A DNA stretch of 64,000 nucleotides from the NCBI GenBank assembly GCA_039105265.1, contig JAPFFF010000003.1:6076001-6140000 (forward strand), given 5' to 3'. The notes beneath the pieces are model-generated. The model had not been told where the DNA came from. It saw only the letters and a list, made by a program, of their open reading frames with translations, and did no database searches. Positions 31,368 to 42,100 of the stretch are shown one piece after another. Origin of the DNA: Tritrichomonas musculus (taxonomy: Eukaryota; Parabasalia; Tritrichomonadida; Tritrichomonadidae). Each line of letters opens with the position of its first letter. Position 1 is the first letter of the stretch. A program made the translations under genes and the position numbers.

Positions 31368-34300
31368 ATGACTTATTGTCTCACTTATCAAATAAAAGGC
31401 ATTAACAGTCAATTCAGAATACCAATTAACCAAGGTGATGATATTGGGTATGTATCACAGCTAATTAGAAAAGAATTTGCACTTATTCCAAAACTCGTTG
31501 CAAAAATATATGGGTCTCAACTCCAAAGTTCTAATGTAATATCGCAATGTGTTCGAGGACAGGATGTTGTAACTTTCGATCTAAAAACTTCAATAAATAA
31601 TGAAAATCCAAAATTTGAGCAATATAGGCAAGTTATTATTACGCCACGTTATGAAAGTGATACAACATTTATTGTTTTTTCTACGGTCAATTTTAAAAGC
31701 ATGACCAGCGGAGATAAAATTAAAATTAGTATTGAAGCAGATTCACCTGAAAAGATACAAAATAAAATTAAAGATATGATTCAAAAGAATTATCATTCTG
31801 AAATTGAAGCAAGGAAACTTCCATCAATGAGAATTCTTCTCTATTTGCCAGGAGGAATTCCATTTCTCCAAGGAACAATCAGTGACTTTGTTGAATCATT
31901 TCCAGATTATATGCCTCATTTATATGCTGTTTTAATAACCAATCCCAATATAAAAGACGAAACTTTAAATCAAACTTTTGAAAATATTTGTGATATTAGC
32001 AACGAAACAAGGAAGGCTCTTATTTCGCCTGTTTTTGATAATGAAGAAGATGGATTATGTGAAATGGCATCTGTTCTTGGATACATTCAACGAAATGGCG
32101 AAAATGTAATGAGAATGATCTATTCAATTGCCAAATTCTGCCCATTTGCGCCAATGATTTGTGGTCTTTATAATCTTGCTTGTTTAAGCAGTCCTACTGG
32201 AAGGACCATTCTCCAAATAACTATACCATTATCAGTATTATTCATTGAAATGAGCCAAAGTATGTCAAATCGATCTAATTTATACTCGAATACCACCAAA
32301 TTTATGACTTATTTCATGAGTATTAATATTAGCAGCCGTGTTCCTTGCACCGAATTCATTGAACCATTTTACACCATTGGCTATGAAAATTATTTCAATA
32401 AATTTATTCCAAAGCAACTAAAAAATACAATTAAAAGTATTGTTGCTTATGATCCTGACTTTAGGGATCAAGATTGGATTAGATTTGCACTTCCGTTATT
32501 AAAGGAAGAAGACTTTCAAAATGCAAGAAATATTTGTCATTCGTTATATGTCTTTCCAACAATGTCTCTCCGTGAAATGCATAGAGCTGCGCTTTTCACT
32601 GGAAAAAAAGGTCCTTACTTATTCCTCGCTCCATCAGTTTCCAAAGATAAAGAGAAGAGAGATACAATTGATTACATAAATCCACTTGATGGCAAAATTA
32701 CAAGTGGTAAATATGAAATCATTGCCAAAGAAATGACAAATCCTCATAAAAAAGCAAATTCAAATACTGTTTCACGATCAGCTGAATTTGAAGTTCAAAA
32801 TGAAGATCAAATTGATCCAAAAACAGTTAAACAATTTGTTTTCGTTTGTGTTGATAAGTCAGGTTCAATGAGCTGTTCATATTTTGAAGGAATTAGTCAA
32901 TTCACAGCTGCCCAAGAATTCTTTGTTGCCTTTGCCAATCATTGTTACACTTTCCACACCAATTCGTTGTATGGATCAATCATGTTTGAGTCCTCGATTG
33001 AAGTCAGAAATCCACTTAATGCGTTAGTTTCTGATTTCATTGACAAAATGATCAAGAAAGGAGAAAGACCGACTGGCTGCACGGCCATGTTTGAAGCAAT
33101 GGAAAGAGCAGCAAGAATTATGGTTGAAGCGAATAAAGATCGCAAATATGAAAATGCAATTTATAGAATTCTTGTCATTTCCGATGGTTATGACAACGGA
33201 TACAACAATGATCAAATTGCTAATCTTGCCAATTATCTAATTGATAATAAAGTCCGAGTTGATGCCGTTATTGTCACCAACAGCATTGAAGGAAGACTTG
33301 TAGCAATTGCCAAAGCAACAGGCGGTGTTGTTGTTGTCCCGCATTCAATGCAAGAAGGTCTTGAATTGTTCAATAAAGAAGAGTTCTTCAATGTTGACAT
33401 GCGAGAATTCGGTCCTTTTGAAAACAAACGTTTTACATCGAGTGAAATTTCAAATATGAGATCGAATCGTAATAATTTGCAAATAAACAGTGAAATTAAA
33501 ATAAAGCAGAGCTTGTATACGAATGATAATCAAGTTTTAATAAAGCCAAAAGCAGCTGTTCAGCATTACAAAGAAGAACAAAATGCATTAATTAATCAAG
33601 GAAAAATTAGCAGTGCCAAAGTTCATCCTGCACAGAAAAGAATCATTCAAGAACTTAGAAAAATAATTCACGAACCAGATCCAGATTTACAAGTTTATCC
33701 ATTGAAGGATCGAATTGATGTTTGGCGTGTTTTAATTAAAGGACTTGAAGGTTCTTATTATGAAAATAAATGGTTCTATTTAACCATTGAATTCCCAGTG
33801 AATTATCCAGAACATTACCCAATGATTCGCTTTGTTCATCCTCCTTATCATCCAAACATCACTGATCAAGGCCGAATTTGTATGGATCATCTTGATGTTG
33901 GTTACAACAGTGACTTCGAAATAAGAGGACTTTTTGGTGAGGTTCGAATGCTTCTTCTTCAGCCAAACTTTCAAGATCCTGTTGATTCTGATCGATTTTC
34001 ACTTGATTCGGACATGAATTCATTCTTGAATAAAGTTAAAGATTGGAACAATAAAAATGCTAAAAATTCCCCTGATGAATGGAAGACTACTTGGAAAATC
34101 GAGAAAGATGATTCAAATCTTGACGATGATGATGAATTAGGTGTCGTTTCTTTGCCTCCTCAATTTTTGTGTCCTTTGACTCATAAAATTATGAAAGAGC
34201 CTGTTAAAGCAACAACTAAAGTTTATTATGAGAAATCTGCCCTTGAAAGGCATTTGTCAAGTCAATCTAATCCTCTCTGCGTTGTTACTGGCCAGCCTCT

Positions 34301-34571
34301 TCCTGCTGATGAAAATAAGAATTTACCAATCGATATGGTAATGAAGAATAGAATTGCTGATTGGGTTAAAGAAAATAATTATATAGAAGATCAGGATGAT
34401 AATGATGATGGAGAAGAAATTGCTATTGCTGAGTTTAGGAAAAAAGGTAGTAAAAATAATGAAATTAAATTCATGCATGATGAAAATATTAAAAACATTC
34501 CAAAACCAGAAGATAGTTCACAATATTCAAGTAGAGTTCCAAAGAGGCCACGACCTAAGCTTTCTGATTAA
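31368..34571 (+). CDS. VWA + E2 (UBC) + U-box fusion protein
   Basis: A 1067-aa protein with three recognisable domains in one chain. (1) A VWA domain at about 488-690: MIDAS DKSGS (D496, S498, S500), with T572 and D606 at the positions of the other metal ligands. (2) An E2 domain at about 757-900: FPVNYPEHYP, HPN at 828-830, and the catalytic-position cysteine C838 in GRICMD. (3) A U-box at about 930-1000: PPQFLCPLTHKIMKEPV, then VYYEKSALERHL and LPIDMVMKNRI. The N-terminal ~75 residues could be a ubiquitin-like fold, and the middle (80-480) is unassigned helical sequence. E2 plus U-box in one polypeptide would be a self-contained ubiquitin-transfer machine; the VWA may bind substrate. Function is inference. 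The frame is continuous with no joint, so an assembly artefact is unlikely. Confidence 0.85.
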   Translation: MTYCLTYQIKGINSQFRIPINQGDDIGYVSQLIRKEFALIPKLVAKIYGSQLQSSNVISQCVRGQDVVTFDLKTSINNENPKFEQYRQVIITPRYESDTTFIVFSTVNFKSMTSGDKIKISIEADSPEKIQNKIKDMIQKNYHSEIEARKLPSMRILLYLPGGIPFLQGTISDFVESFPDYMPHLYAVLITNPNIKDETLNQTFENICDISNETRKALISPVFDNEEDGLCEMASVLGYIQRNGENVMRMIYSIAKFCPFAPMICGLYNLACLSSPTGRTILQITIPLSVLFIEMSQSMSNRSNLYSNTTKFMTYFMSINISSRVPCTEFIEPFYTIGYENYFNKFIPKQLKNTIKSIVAYDPDFRDQDWIRFALPLLKEEDFQNARNICHSLYVFPTMSLREMHRAALFTGKKGPYLFLAPSVSKDKEKRDTIDYINPLDGKITSGKYEIIAKEMTNPHKKANSNTVSRSAEFEVQNEDQIDPKTVKQFVFVCVDKSGSMSCSYFEGISQFTAAQEFFVAFANHCYTFHTNSLYGSIMFESSIEVRNPLNALVSDFIDKMIKKGERPTGCTAMFEAMERAARIMVEANKDRKYENAIYRILVISDGYDNGYNNDQIANLANYLIDNKVRVDAVIVTNSIEGRLVAIAKATGGVVVVPHSMQEGLELFNKEEFFNVDMREFGPFENKRFTSSEISNMRSNRNNLQINSEIKIKQSLYTNDNQVLIKPKAAVQHYKEEQNALINQGKISSAKVHPAQKRIIQELRKIIHEPDPDLQVYPLKDRIDVWRVLIKGLEGSYYENKWFYLTIEFPVNYPEHYPMIRFVHPPYHPNITDQGRICMDHLDVGYNSDFEIRGLFGEVRMLLLQPNFQDPVDSDRFSLDSDMNSFLNKVKDWNNKNAKNSPDEWKTTWKIEKDDSNLDDDDELGVVSLPPQFLCPLTHKIMKEPVKATTKVYYEKSALERHLSSQSNPLCVVTGQPLPADENKNLPIDMVMKNRIADWVKENNYIEDQDDNDDGEEIAIAEFRKKGSKNNEIKFMHDENIKNIPKPEDSSQYSSRVPKRPRPKLSD

Positions 34572-34749
34572 AGAAAATTATTTGCAATTAAAATTAATTA
34601 ATTTTCTTAATTGCAAAAAAAAATAATTAATTAAACAAACTTTTATTCGTATTATTCTTCTTATTTTATTTGAATTTATTAAAATTATGAAGATAAAATG
34701 ATTTTTTTAAAATTTTTATAATTCAATTGTATCAATATCTATAAAAGGA

Positions 34750-36123
34750 ATGTTTAATGTTCCTGGAGCAAAAAAATATGACTTTTCGCATTTTAATCCT
34801 ATAATTGTTGCCGCTGTGGTTTTATTAATTTGCTATTTGGGTTCAAAAAATACTTATTATGATCAATTTAATAAAGTTAGTCAACTCCCAGAAAATAGGA
34901 ACGAACTTTCAATCATCCAAGATTTCCAATCAGATATTTCAAGCAATAAGGTACTTTTTAATATGTCTCTTAAATTTGCCTTTAAGATTACATATGAAAA
35001 TTTCCGTCAATCATTCACAATAATAATTGATCATTATGGATTTAAATCTATATATCATCACAATAATTTATTCGATTTCCAGCTTGATTCTAATAATCAT
35101 CTTTCTGGATTTGCACTATCCTCAATTTTTGGTCCGGTCAATATTTCATTTATGTACTTAGAAGAAGAAATTCAGACAAAACAGACAAATATTCCTGGTA
35201 TTCAATTACTTTTCCCAGGTAATACTCTTCTTTCAAAGAAGGATGATCATTTTCATTTTAGTAATGTTTACATTAATGAGCAAAATGAGCTCAGAGTATA
35301 TTTTCAATTTCCAACTGAATACGATTCAGATTGGATTACTTTTGAAAACGGGCGTATATTAAAGCTGGTAAGTGTAGGGAGAGTTCCTAAAGATGATTGC
35401 GCAAGTTCTTATTCAATTCCGTGTAATACATTTGATCCGGTAACGCACCTGTTTGCTGTTCCACTTGATTCTGATTTGAATCCTTACTCTTTATTTTTAT
35501 CGATATTTAATGCAATAGCAGAATTGTCAAAAATATCTCAAGATAAAATTGTAATTTGGTCAGGTTCTCCTTTAACTGAAGAAACATCAAGATTATTACA
35601 GGAAATGAAACCACTTTTAGAAAATCAATTTGAAATATTAAATTCGCAACAGAGAAGTTTTTTCAAGGAACTTCGAATAAGATTCAAAACTTCTCATAAT
35701 TTCCAAAAGTTAGCTAAAGCAATTCTTAATAATAATTATCAAGATAATTATATTGAAAATCAACTTATAATTGTTACAGACCAAAAAAGCAAAGGTATTT
35801 TTTCAAATGAAAAAGTAAATGAAATTTCTTCTGAAATTTGTAAATCAGTTACTAATGGTTGCAAGTTTAATGTTGTTGATTTTAGCAATAATGTTGATGT
35901 GGTTTCTCAAATTAACAAGGCTCATTTCCTTATTTTGCCAAAGGACAAAGCTTATTTTATGTTCCCTTTATGTGCAAATGCTAAAGTATTTTTGATAAGT
36001 GAGGAACAAGACGATAACAACAGCAATGATTGGATGAGTAAAATGGCGAGTGACCTTTCTGTTGATATCAAATTTGTTAAATATGAAAATAATAATATCA
36101 GTTCATCTGTTTTCAATATATAA
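34750..36123 (+). CDS. Type II membrane protein, possibly glycosyltransferase-like
   Basis: A 457-aa protein. A short cytosolic tail is followed by one hydrophobic helix (about 18-32, IIVAAVVLLICYLG), then a large presumed lumenal part with few cysteines and several N-x-S/T sites. The C-terminal ~120 residues alternate strands and helices, ending with FLILPKDKAYFMFPLCANAK and VFLISEEQ. That order resembles the end of GT61/DUF563 glycosyltransferases (a 'G.G..N..F.P....V.EI' motif), but the glycines are absent. I would call it a Golgi-type type II membrane protein with weak glycosyltransferase-like character. The gene is 178 bp downstream of the VWA/E2/U-box gene. Confidence 0.65.
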   Translation: MFNVPGAKKYDFSHFNPIIVAAVVLLICYLGSKNTYYDQFNKVSQLPENRNELSIIQDFQSDISSNKVLFNMSLKFAFKITYENFRQSFTIIIDHYGFKSIYHHNNLFDFQLDSNNHLSGFALSSIFGPVNISFMYLEEEIQTKQTNIPGIQLLFPGNTLLSKKDDHFHFSNVYINEQNELRVYFQFPTEYDSDWITFENGRILKLVSVGRVPKDDCASSYSIPCNTFDPVTHLFAVPLDSDLNPYSLFLSIFNAIAELSKISQDKIVIWSGSPLTEETSRLLQEMKPLLENQFEILNSQQRSFFKELRIRFKTSHNFQKLAKAILNNNYQDNYIENQLIIVTDQKSKGIFSNEKVNEISSEICKSVTNGCKFNVVDFSNNVDVVSQINKAHFLILPKDKAYFMFPLCANAKVFLISEEQDDNNSNDWMSKMASDLSVDIKFVKYENNNISSSVFNI

Positions 36124-36427
36124 ATATATATATTAATAAAAGCATGTAAATTATGACTTTGTCAATAAAGATTTTTCTAAATATTATTTTTTTGTAAAAT
36201 ATTATTTGAATTATCATCAAATGGCTTCTATTTTCTTCTTCTTCTAATTTGGATTAAAATGATAAATAAAAATTTTTAGTTACAATATTAAGAATAAAAA
36301 AATATTTGTATTTAATCAATGTTATTATTAAACTCTTAAAAAATTATTTAAATAATAATGTTTTTTTTTAAGAAAATTTAATTTTAAAATTTAATTTTGA
36401 TGTAATTCAATTTTCTGTTTTTTATTA
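36124..36427. other. Intergenic spacer
   Basis: AT-rich, no gene or repeat recognised. Confidence 0.4.
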
Positions 36428-39400
36428 ATGATCGAACTTTTTATAGCAAATTTTGGTCAAAAATTGAGAGCGATTGAAATTATGATTTTACAAAATTTTC
36501 GTTTTTGTTCATACTTTTTTCCTATGAAACAGCAAAAATATACGCTTCACTTGCGATCGGATGGAACAATCAATCCAGGTGTTCTTAGGATTCCACATCC
36601 AGATTCGATTTTATCGGTTATTCTTCCATCAGGATCGCCGTTTCACCATCCTGAAACGATTCTTTATTCGAACATACCTACAGAAGATGGTAAAATACAA
36701 AAGGTTTCACGTGTAGCAGGACCCTATTCGCTTTTGTGGGATCTTCAATTTGATTTATTACTTACTCAACCAGGACCTTTTTATATTTACTTACAAAATG
36801 GATATAACAAATCCAGTAGTCCGCAAACGTATTTTACAGTAGATCCAGTTTTACATATCCGAGGTTCGCCAGTTCCAATATCTTCGTTTATAATACAAAC
36901 CAACTTTGCCCGTTGTATTGGTACGATTGACAATTGGTGCAAAAATTTACGTGTATTATCCCAATTAGGTTACAATATGATTCATCTGCCACCAATTCAA
37001 CAGATCGGTTCCACATCTCTCTATTCAATTTCCGATTTTTTAACTTTATCGCCTTCATTATTCAAATACAGCGTCCCAGAGTCAGAAAGATGGCCATTAA
37101 TGAAGCGAGTAGTTGCCAAGATTGAAGATGAGCTTGGTATTGTTTTCATGAGCGATGTTGTTCTTAATCATATCAATACAAATTCGCAAGTACTTGTCAA
37201 AAATCCAGATTTGGCCTATAATGTGGTCAATTCACCACATCTTAAACCGGCACTTTTTGTAGATGACCTTATTTTGCAATTATCAAATGACATTGCAAGT
37301 GGCAAAACAGAAATCAATCCAAAATCGCCTGATTGTAACTTAATGTCAAAAATTTTGTATGAAAGACTTGTTAATTCGCCATTTCACAATTTTTACACAC
37401 TTGACAAGGAAGAATGTTTGAAGCTCTTTAAATCGACGTCCAAAGTACGAAGTAATGAAAACTTCAATGATTTGAAAAACCTGACCATTGATGAAAAGAA
37501 AAAGTGGTTTTTGGACAACTGTATCGTTGATGATGAAAAATATGAAATTTCGAAGTCAATTTCATTTATTCCAGAGTTTGCACATGGACTTTTTAATAAC
37601 AATGAAAAAGACTTTTTGGATGCAGTTGATTATGCCAATCTTCCTCGATATCAGCATGTTGATTCGATCATTCATGACATTGTTGAAAACACGATTAATT
37701 TGTTCAAGAGTGATTATCATGAAATCACGCAATATCGGCCAATTGTCTGGCAGTATTTTAGTAAATATAGTAAAATTCCTGTTGCTTGTAATGGTTTTTT
37801 AATGGTTGGAAAACCAACAGACGACTTCATGCTTCCTTCATCAGAAGCATTTGTTCGTCGTCAAGTCAATATTTGGGGTGACTGTGCCAAACTTCGTTAT
37901 GGAAAATCGCCCGAAGACAATCCAGCTTTGTGGCGAATGATGGAACAATACATCACTTCATGTGCGTCTATTTCTAAAGCATTAAGAATTGATAATGCGC
38001 ATTCTACGCCATTAGAAGTAGCCGAATACATGCTTCGTGCAGCACGTCGAGTAAATCCAAACATTTTCGTAATGGCTGAACTTTTTACTGATGATTATAG
38101 TGGCTTTGATTACATCAATCGAATTGGAATTAATGCATTCATGAAAGAAGGTTGTTATGGACGTGATGTTTGGTCAATGAACAATTTAATTAATAGTTCA
38201 GGTGGTCGTCCACTTGTGCCTGTTGATTCAATGAATTACATCACTGAAATAATGCCTGAATCAACAATTCCTGGAGTTGTTTTCGACTTGACTCACGATA
38301 ATATGGATATCAATTTCGATCATGGACTCATTAGCGCTGGTTGTTCGATGGCTGTAGCACCTTCTGCTTCAACTAGAGGTTACGATGACATCCTTCAATG
38401 GAATCCTCATTGTACACAAGAATTCCGTTTGTATCCGTTGTCAAGTTCTTTTCCTGCACTTCATCCTTTAAGGCAAGCATTAAACAAGTTGCATTTTGAA
38501 ATGGGAATTCTTGGAATGGATGAAGTTCAAACTTTTGTCCATGATTCTGTCCTTTCTATCTTTCGTCATAACTCAGAAACCGGAGATGGACGTTTCATGC
38601 TTCTTAACTTTGGCGATGAATGTCGAGGAAAAAGTATTTTAATGCCTGATGGTTATTCTGGCTTTTATTTTGAAGCCAAAGTTGAAAGTGTTCATTATAA
38701 CTCTGATAAATGTACAAAGCAAGTCATCGTTCCTTCTGATGCGAAGGTTTATTTGAACTTTAAGAACCCAAATAAATGCCATTATGATTCAAGAACGAAT
38801 TCAATCATTTTGGATCATTTTGATAACGGTTCAATTGTTGTTTTTAAGACTGGATTATCAAAAGAGAACAAACATTCATTAGAACTTTTAACGAGTGATG
38901 AAATCATCTCTCGATTAATTGATGGAATTCATGCTGAATCTCCAGATTTGCTCAAATTGGCAACTTTACTTTTCTCTTGTGAAAGTGAAGAACAAGATGT
39001 CTTTCATTCTGGTACTTATGGCTTCAAAAACTATCAATGTTTTTATGCTGGAATTGCTGGAATAAAGAAAGCAATCGACACCTCAAAAGACATGGGATCA
39101 TGTGTCTTTAGCAATATGAAAGAAGGTGATTGGCTTATTGATTTCATCTTGAATCGAATGGACAAAATTGGTTTAGTTCTTCTTTGTGAAATTTTAGATC
39201 ATTTCGTGTCATTGGCAAAGCAATTGCCAAAAATGTATAGACCACGATTAATTTCACGAATCATTTCTGGAATTGATTTTGTCGCCAAACAATATGTCAT
39301 TTCACAATTCTCTGAATTTGTTCAAAGGAATAATGAATTCGTTCAAGAATTGTCGATTTGTTCATTGCAATTTCTTTGTCCTGTTCCAGCATCGCCACTT

Positions 39401-40780
39401 TTAGCGAAAGAGATTTATCAGAATCTTTTCTATAAAGAAGGACTTGCTAATGAAGTAAAACATCCCGAATTGTCAATGGCTGCTGGTCTTCCTCATTTTT
39501 CAACTTCTTGGTGTCGTTCATGGGGACGTGATACGTTTATTTCATTGAGAGGATTGTTGCTTATTCCAGGAAGATTTGATATTGCTAAGTCACACTTAAT
39601 TGCCTTTGCTTCTGTTGAAAGAAATGGATTGATACCTAACTTGATGATGGGAGCTTCTAATCCACGTTACAATGCACGTGATGCAACATGGTTTTTCCTT
39701 CAAGCATTGCAAGATTATCATTCGTTCATATCTGTTAAGAGGAACCAGCAAAAGAAATCCAGCCAAAACAAAAATAAAAGTGAAACTGATGATCTTTACG
39801 ATGAAAACATTTTTGATTGGATTGTTCCTTTCCAGAACGGAAACGACGTCATTGTTAAAACGATGGGTGAAGTTGTTCAAGAAATAATGCAATCTCATGC
39901 AAATGGAATTCATTTTAGAGATTCGGCTGGCGATGATTGCATCAAGGAAGAAGGAAGACAAATTGACATCATGACTGATTGGAAGACAGGATTAATTTAC
40001 GGTGGAAATCAATGGAATTGTGGAACTTGGATGGACAAAATGGGTTCGTCTTTTAATGCTGGAAATAGAGGATTCCCGGCAACACCTCGAAATGGTGCAG
40101 CTGTTGAAATAAACGGCCTCTTGGGATCTACATTGAAGTGGTTAGATAACGCCAATAATAATAATGAGTTCGTCTTTAAAGGCGTTGCTCAAATAACGTA
40201 TCATGATTGGTATCAGCTTCTTTTGAAGAATTTTGAGAAGCAGTTTTGGATACCTGAAAAAAGTTATTATCGTGATACAGTAAGTTCTTCTAATCCTCAA
40301 TGTGATATTCAACTTCGTCCCAATTTTGTAATTCCAATGGCGGTTTGTCCCGAACTTTTTGAGAACACAGAAAATGCTAGAAAAAGTTTGGACATTGTTT
40401 CTTTGAAATTGCTCGGAAAAATCGGTTTGAGAACCCTGGATCCTGATGATCCTAACTATCGTCCTAATTATCATTCATCAGATCAAGGTGACTTCTTAAC
40501 AGCTGATGGTTTCAATTATCATAACGGACCACCTTGGGTTTGGCCTGTCGGTTATTATTGCAGAGCAATGTTGAACTTTTGTAGAGATAAAATGTTCAAG
40601 GTGATGGAAGTCATCGCTAACTTGAGACTCGACCTGAAAGAAAATTGTGCGTCTGGAATTGAAGAATTGACTTATGAAGATGGCGTCTTGTGTAATGATG
40701 GATGTAAAACTCAGGCTTGGTCAGTGGCAACAATTCTTGACTTTTTGTACGATTTTAATGCATCGTTTATCTCTCATTAA
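36428..40780 (+). CDS. AGL: Glycogen debranching enzyme (4-alpha-glucanotransferase / amylo-1,6-glucosidase)
   Basis: A 1450-aa bifunctional enzyme. The N-terminal glucanotransferase shows VFMSDVVLNHINTNS, then LRIDNAHSTPLEVAEYML, where D522 is the expected nucleophile, and FVMAELFT with E551 as general acid. The C-terminal glucosidase (GDE_C, GH133) shows GLPHFSTSWCRSWGRDTFIS (D1035) and later GPPWVWPVGYYCRAMLNF. It moves maltotriosyl units and then frees the 1,6-linked glucose of phosphorylase-limit glycogen in the cytosol, fitting organisms that store glycogen. Length is close to the animal and yeast enzymes (about 1530 aa). The start is uncertain: the first ATG is used, but a later Met (36524) before KQQKYTLHLRSDG is possible. 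Confidence 0.95.
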   Translation: MIELFIANFGQKLRAIEIMILQNFRFCSYFFPMKQQKYTLHLRSDGTINPGVLRIPHPDSILSVILPSGSPFHHPETILYSNIPTEDGKIQKVSRVAGPYSLLWDLQFDLLLTQPGPFYIYLQNGYNKSSSPQTYFTVDPVLHIRGSPVPISSFIIQTNFARCIGTIDNWCKNLRVLSQLGYNMIHLPPIQQIGSTSLYSISDFLTLSPSLFKYSVPESERWPLMKRVVAKIEDELGIVFMSDVVLNHINTNSQVLVKNPDLAYNVVNSPHLKPALFVDDLILQLSNDIASGKTEINPKSPDCNLMSKILYERLVNSPFHNFYTLDKEECLKLFKSTSKVRSNENFNDLKNLTIDEKKKWFLDNCIVDDEKYEISKSISFIPEFAHGLFNNNEKDFLDAVDYANLPRYQHVDSIIHDIVENTINLFKSDYHEITQYRPIVWQYFSKYSKIPVACNGFLMVGKPTDDFMLPSSEAFVRRQVNIWGDCAKLRYGKSPEDNPALWRMMEQYITSCASISKALRIDNAHSTPLEVAEYMLRAARRVNPNIFVMAELFTDDYSGFDYINRIGINAFMKEGCYGRDVWSMNNLINSSGGRPLVPVDSMNYITEIMPESTIPGVVFDLTHDNMDINFDHGLISAGCSMAVAPSASTRGYDDILQWNPHCTQEFRLYPLSSSFPALHPLRQALNKLHFEMGILGMDEVQTFVHDSVLSIFRHNSETGDGRFMLLNFGDECRGKSILMPDGYSGFYFEAKVESVHYNSDKCTKQVIVPSDAKVYLNFKNPNKCHYDSRTNSIILDHFDNGSIVVFKTGLSKENKHSLELLTSDEIISRLIDGIHAESPDLLKLATLLFSCESEEQDVFHSGTYGFKNYQCFYAGIAGIKKAIDTSKDMGSCVFSNMKEGDWLIDFILNRMDKIGLVLLCEILDHFVSLAKQLPKMYRPRLISRIISGIDFVAKQYVISQFSEFVQRNNEFVQELSICSLQFLCPVPASPLLAKEIYQNLFYKEGLANEVKHPELSMAAGLPHFSTSWCRSWGRDTFISLRGLLLIPGRFDIAKSHLIAFASVERNGLIPNLMMGASNPRYNARDATWFFLQALQDYHSFISVKRNQQKKSSQNKNKSETDDLYDENIFDWIVPFQNGNDVIVKTMGEVVQEIMQSHANGIHFRDSAGDDCIKEEGRQIDIMTDWKTGLIYGGNQWNCGTWMDKMGSSFNAGNRGFPATPRNGAAVEINGLLGSTLKWLDNANNNNEFVFKGVAQITYHDWYQLLLKNFEKQFWIPEKSYYRDTVSSSNPQCDIQLRPNFVIPMAVCPELFENTENARKSLDIVSLKLLGKIGLRTLDPDDPNYRPNYHSSDQGDFLTADGFNYHNGPPWVWPVGYYCRAMLNFCRDKMFKVMEVIANLRLDLKENCASGIEELTYEDGVLCNDGCKTQAWSVATILDFLYDFNASFISH

Positions 40781-41303
40781 ATTAAAAAAAAAAAAATTAT
40801 TTTTATTCTTTGGAAATTTATATATTTATTGAAATCAAGTTAAAATGAGTAAATGAATTTTGATTTTCAATGTTTTAAGGTATAAATCTAATATGTTAGC
40901 AATTTGGCCTGTGAACTTTTATTTAAAATTTGATATGATGATGATTTGAAAAACTGAATTTTATATAATTAAAATTATTTATTAGGAATAAAATTGCATA
41001 TTTTTAATAATATTAATACTCATCTCAATCAGGAAATGGACTTTACTCAATATTAAATATTTATATTATCAAATATGTAATTCTTCAACTATAGACGATA
41101 TTGGTTAGATGTGTATAAATTTTAAAAATCATTACAATGGTAATTATCAGCTTTTAACAATAAAAATGAAAACATTTTCTTTAAATGTCAAAAAAAATTT
41201 AAGGTTTCTAACAGCATTTTTGCATGTATTGTGAAATAGTGAATACGTGTATTGAATCTTGATTCCTCTCAAAAAAAAAAGATTAAATAAAAAAAAAAAA
41301 AAA
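40781..41303. other. Intergenic spacer
   Basis: AT-rich with a poly-A tract near 41289; no gene recognised between the debranching enzyme and the Sel1-type pseudogene. Confidence 0.4.
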
Positions 41304-42100
41304 TTAAGCAATTAAGCAATCGTCTTGATTTTGAAGTTGTTCCACTTTTTTCATTGCATTATAATTGCCCAAATCAGCCGATATTTTGTAATAGCGAAAG
41401 GCCTCTTGCCTGTCAGAAGGTCATCCGAGTCCATTTTCAAGTATATAAGCGTAATTTTAAATTGCCGCGCAATCACCTCTGTCAGAAGCCATTTTAAATA
41501 ATCTTGCCGCCTCTTTTTTATCGCACTGGACACCCTCTTCATCAAGATAGAGTAATCATAGATCATTCATTGCGAATAAGTTATCGTTTTCGACAGCGAT
41601 TTTCAAGAAGCTGACTGCCACATTTGAATCTTGAGGAAGGACTCCTCCGCTGAGATTCAACGAGCATGTTTTCATTTTCAGCGGCCATTTTAATATGCTT
41701 TATGCCTTCTTGTTTTTTTATCTTTAACGACTTCTTCCTTGTACAGTTTCAGGCCATAATTATGCATGTCATAAGACTGTCCTTTAACAGCTTCATTTTG
41801 TTGGATTCCATCGCCATCGTTAAGTTTGAGTCCGTCTTGATTAATAGCGTCTGGATTTCCAGGATCAGCAGCTTTTTTCATAAGTTTCATTGCTTCTTCT
41901 TTGTCAATAGGAACACCATCACCTGTCAGCAACTTGAGTGAGCAATAATACAAGCATTTTGGATAACCTTCAACTTTATCTTGATTGCTTCCTTCGTAAT
42001 AAATGAAAGCAAGATCAATCATCAACTGCCTTTCATTTATTAACTGCTTTTTTGTAATACTTGATTCCTTCTTCCTTGTTTTAATTATATGGCCTATACC
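41304..42100 (-). pseudogene. Sel1-repeat protein pseudogene
   Basis: On the minus strand, Sel1-type repeats are readable: KEEGIKYYKKAVN, then DGVPIDKEEAMKLMKKAADP, then DEEGVQCDKKEAARLFKMAS, and finally ALGNY-like SADLGNYNAMKKVEQLQ. They have the A-x-x-G-x-x-x-A...Y/L..G.GV..D..EA...YK/MKKAA pattern and about 36-residue spacing. At least four in-frame stops and frameshifts break it, and no start or full ORF remains. Sel1-repeat proteins are abundant in trichomonads and act as adaptors. The pseudogene's upstream end overlaps a short duplication. Confidence 0.75.
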
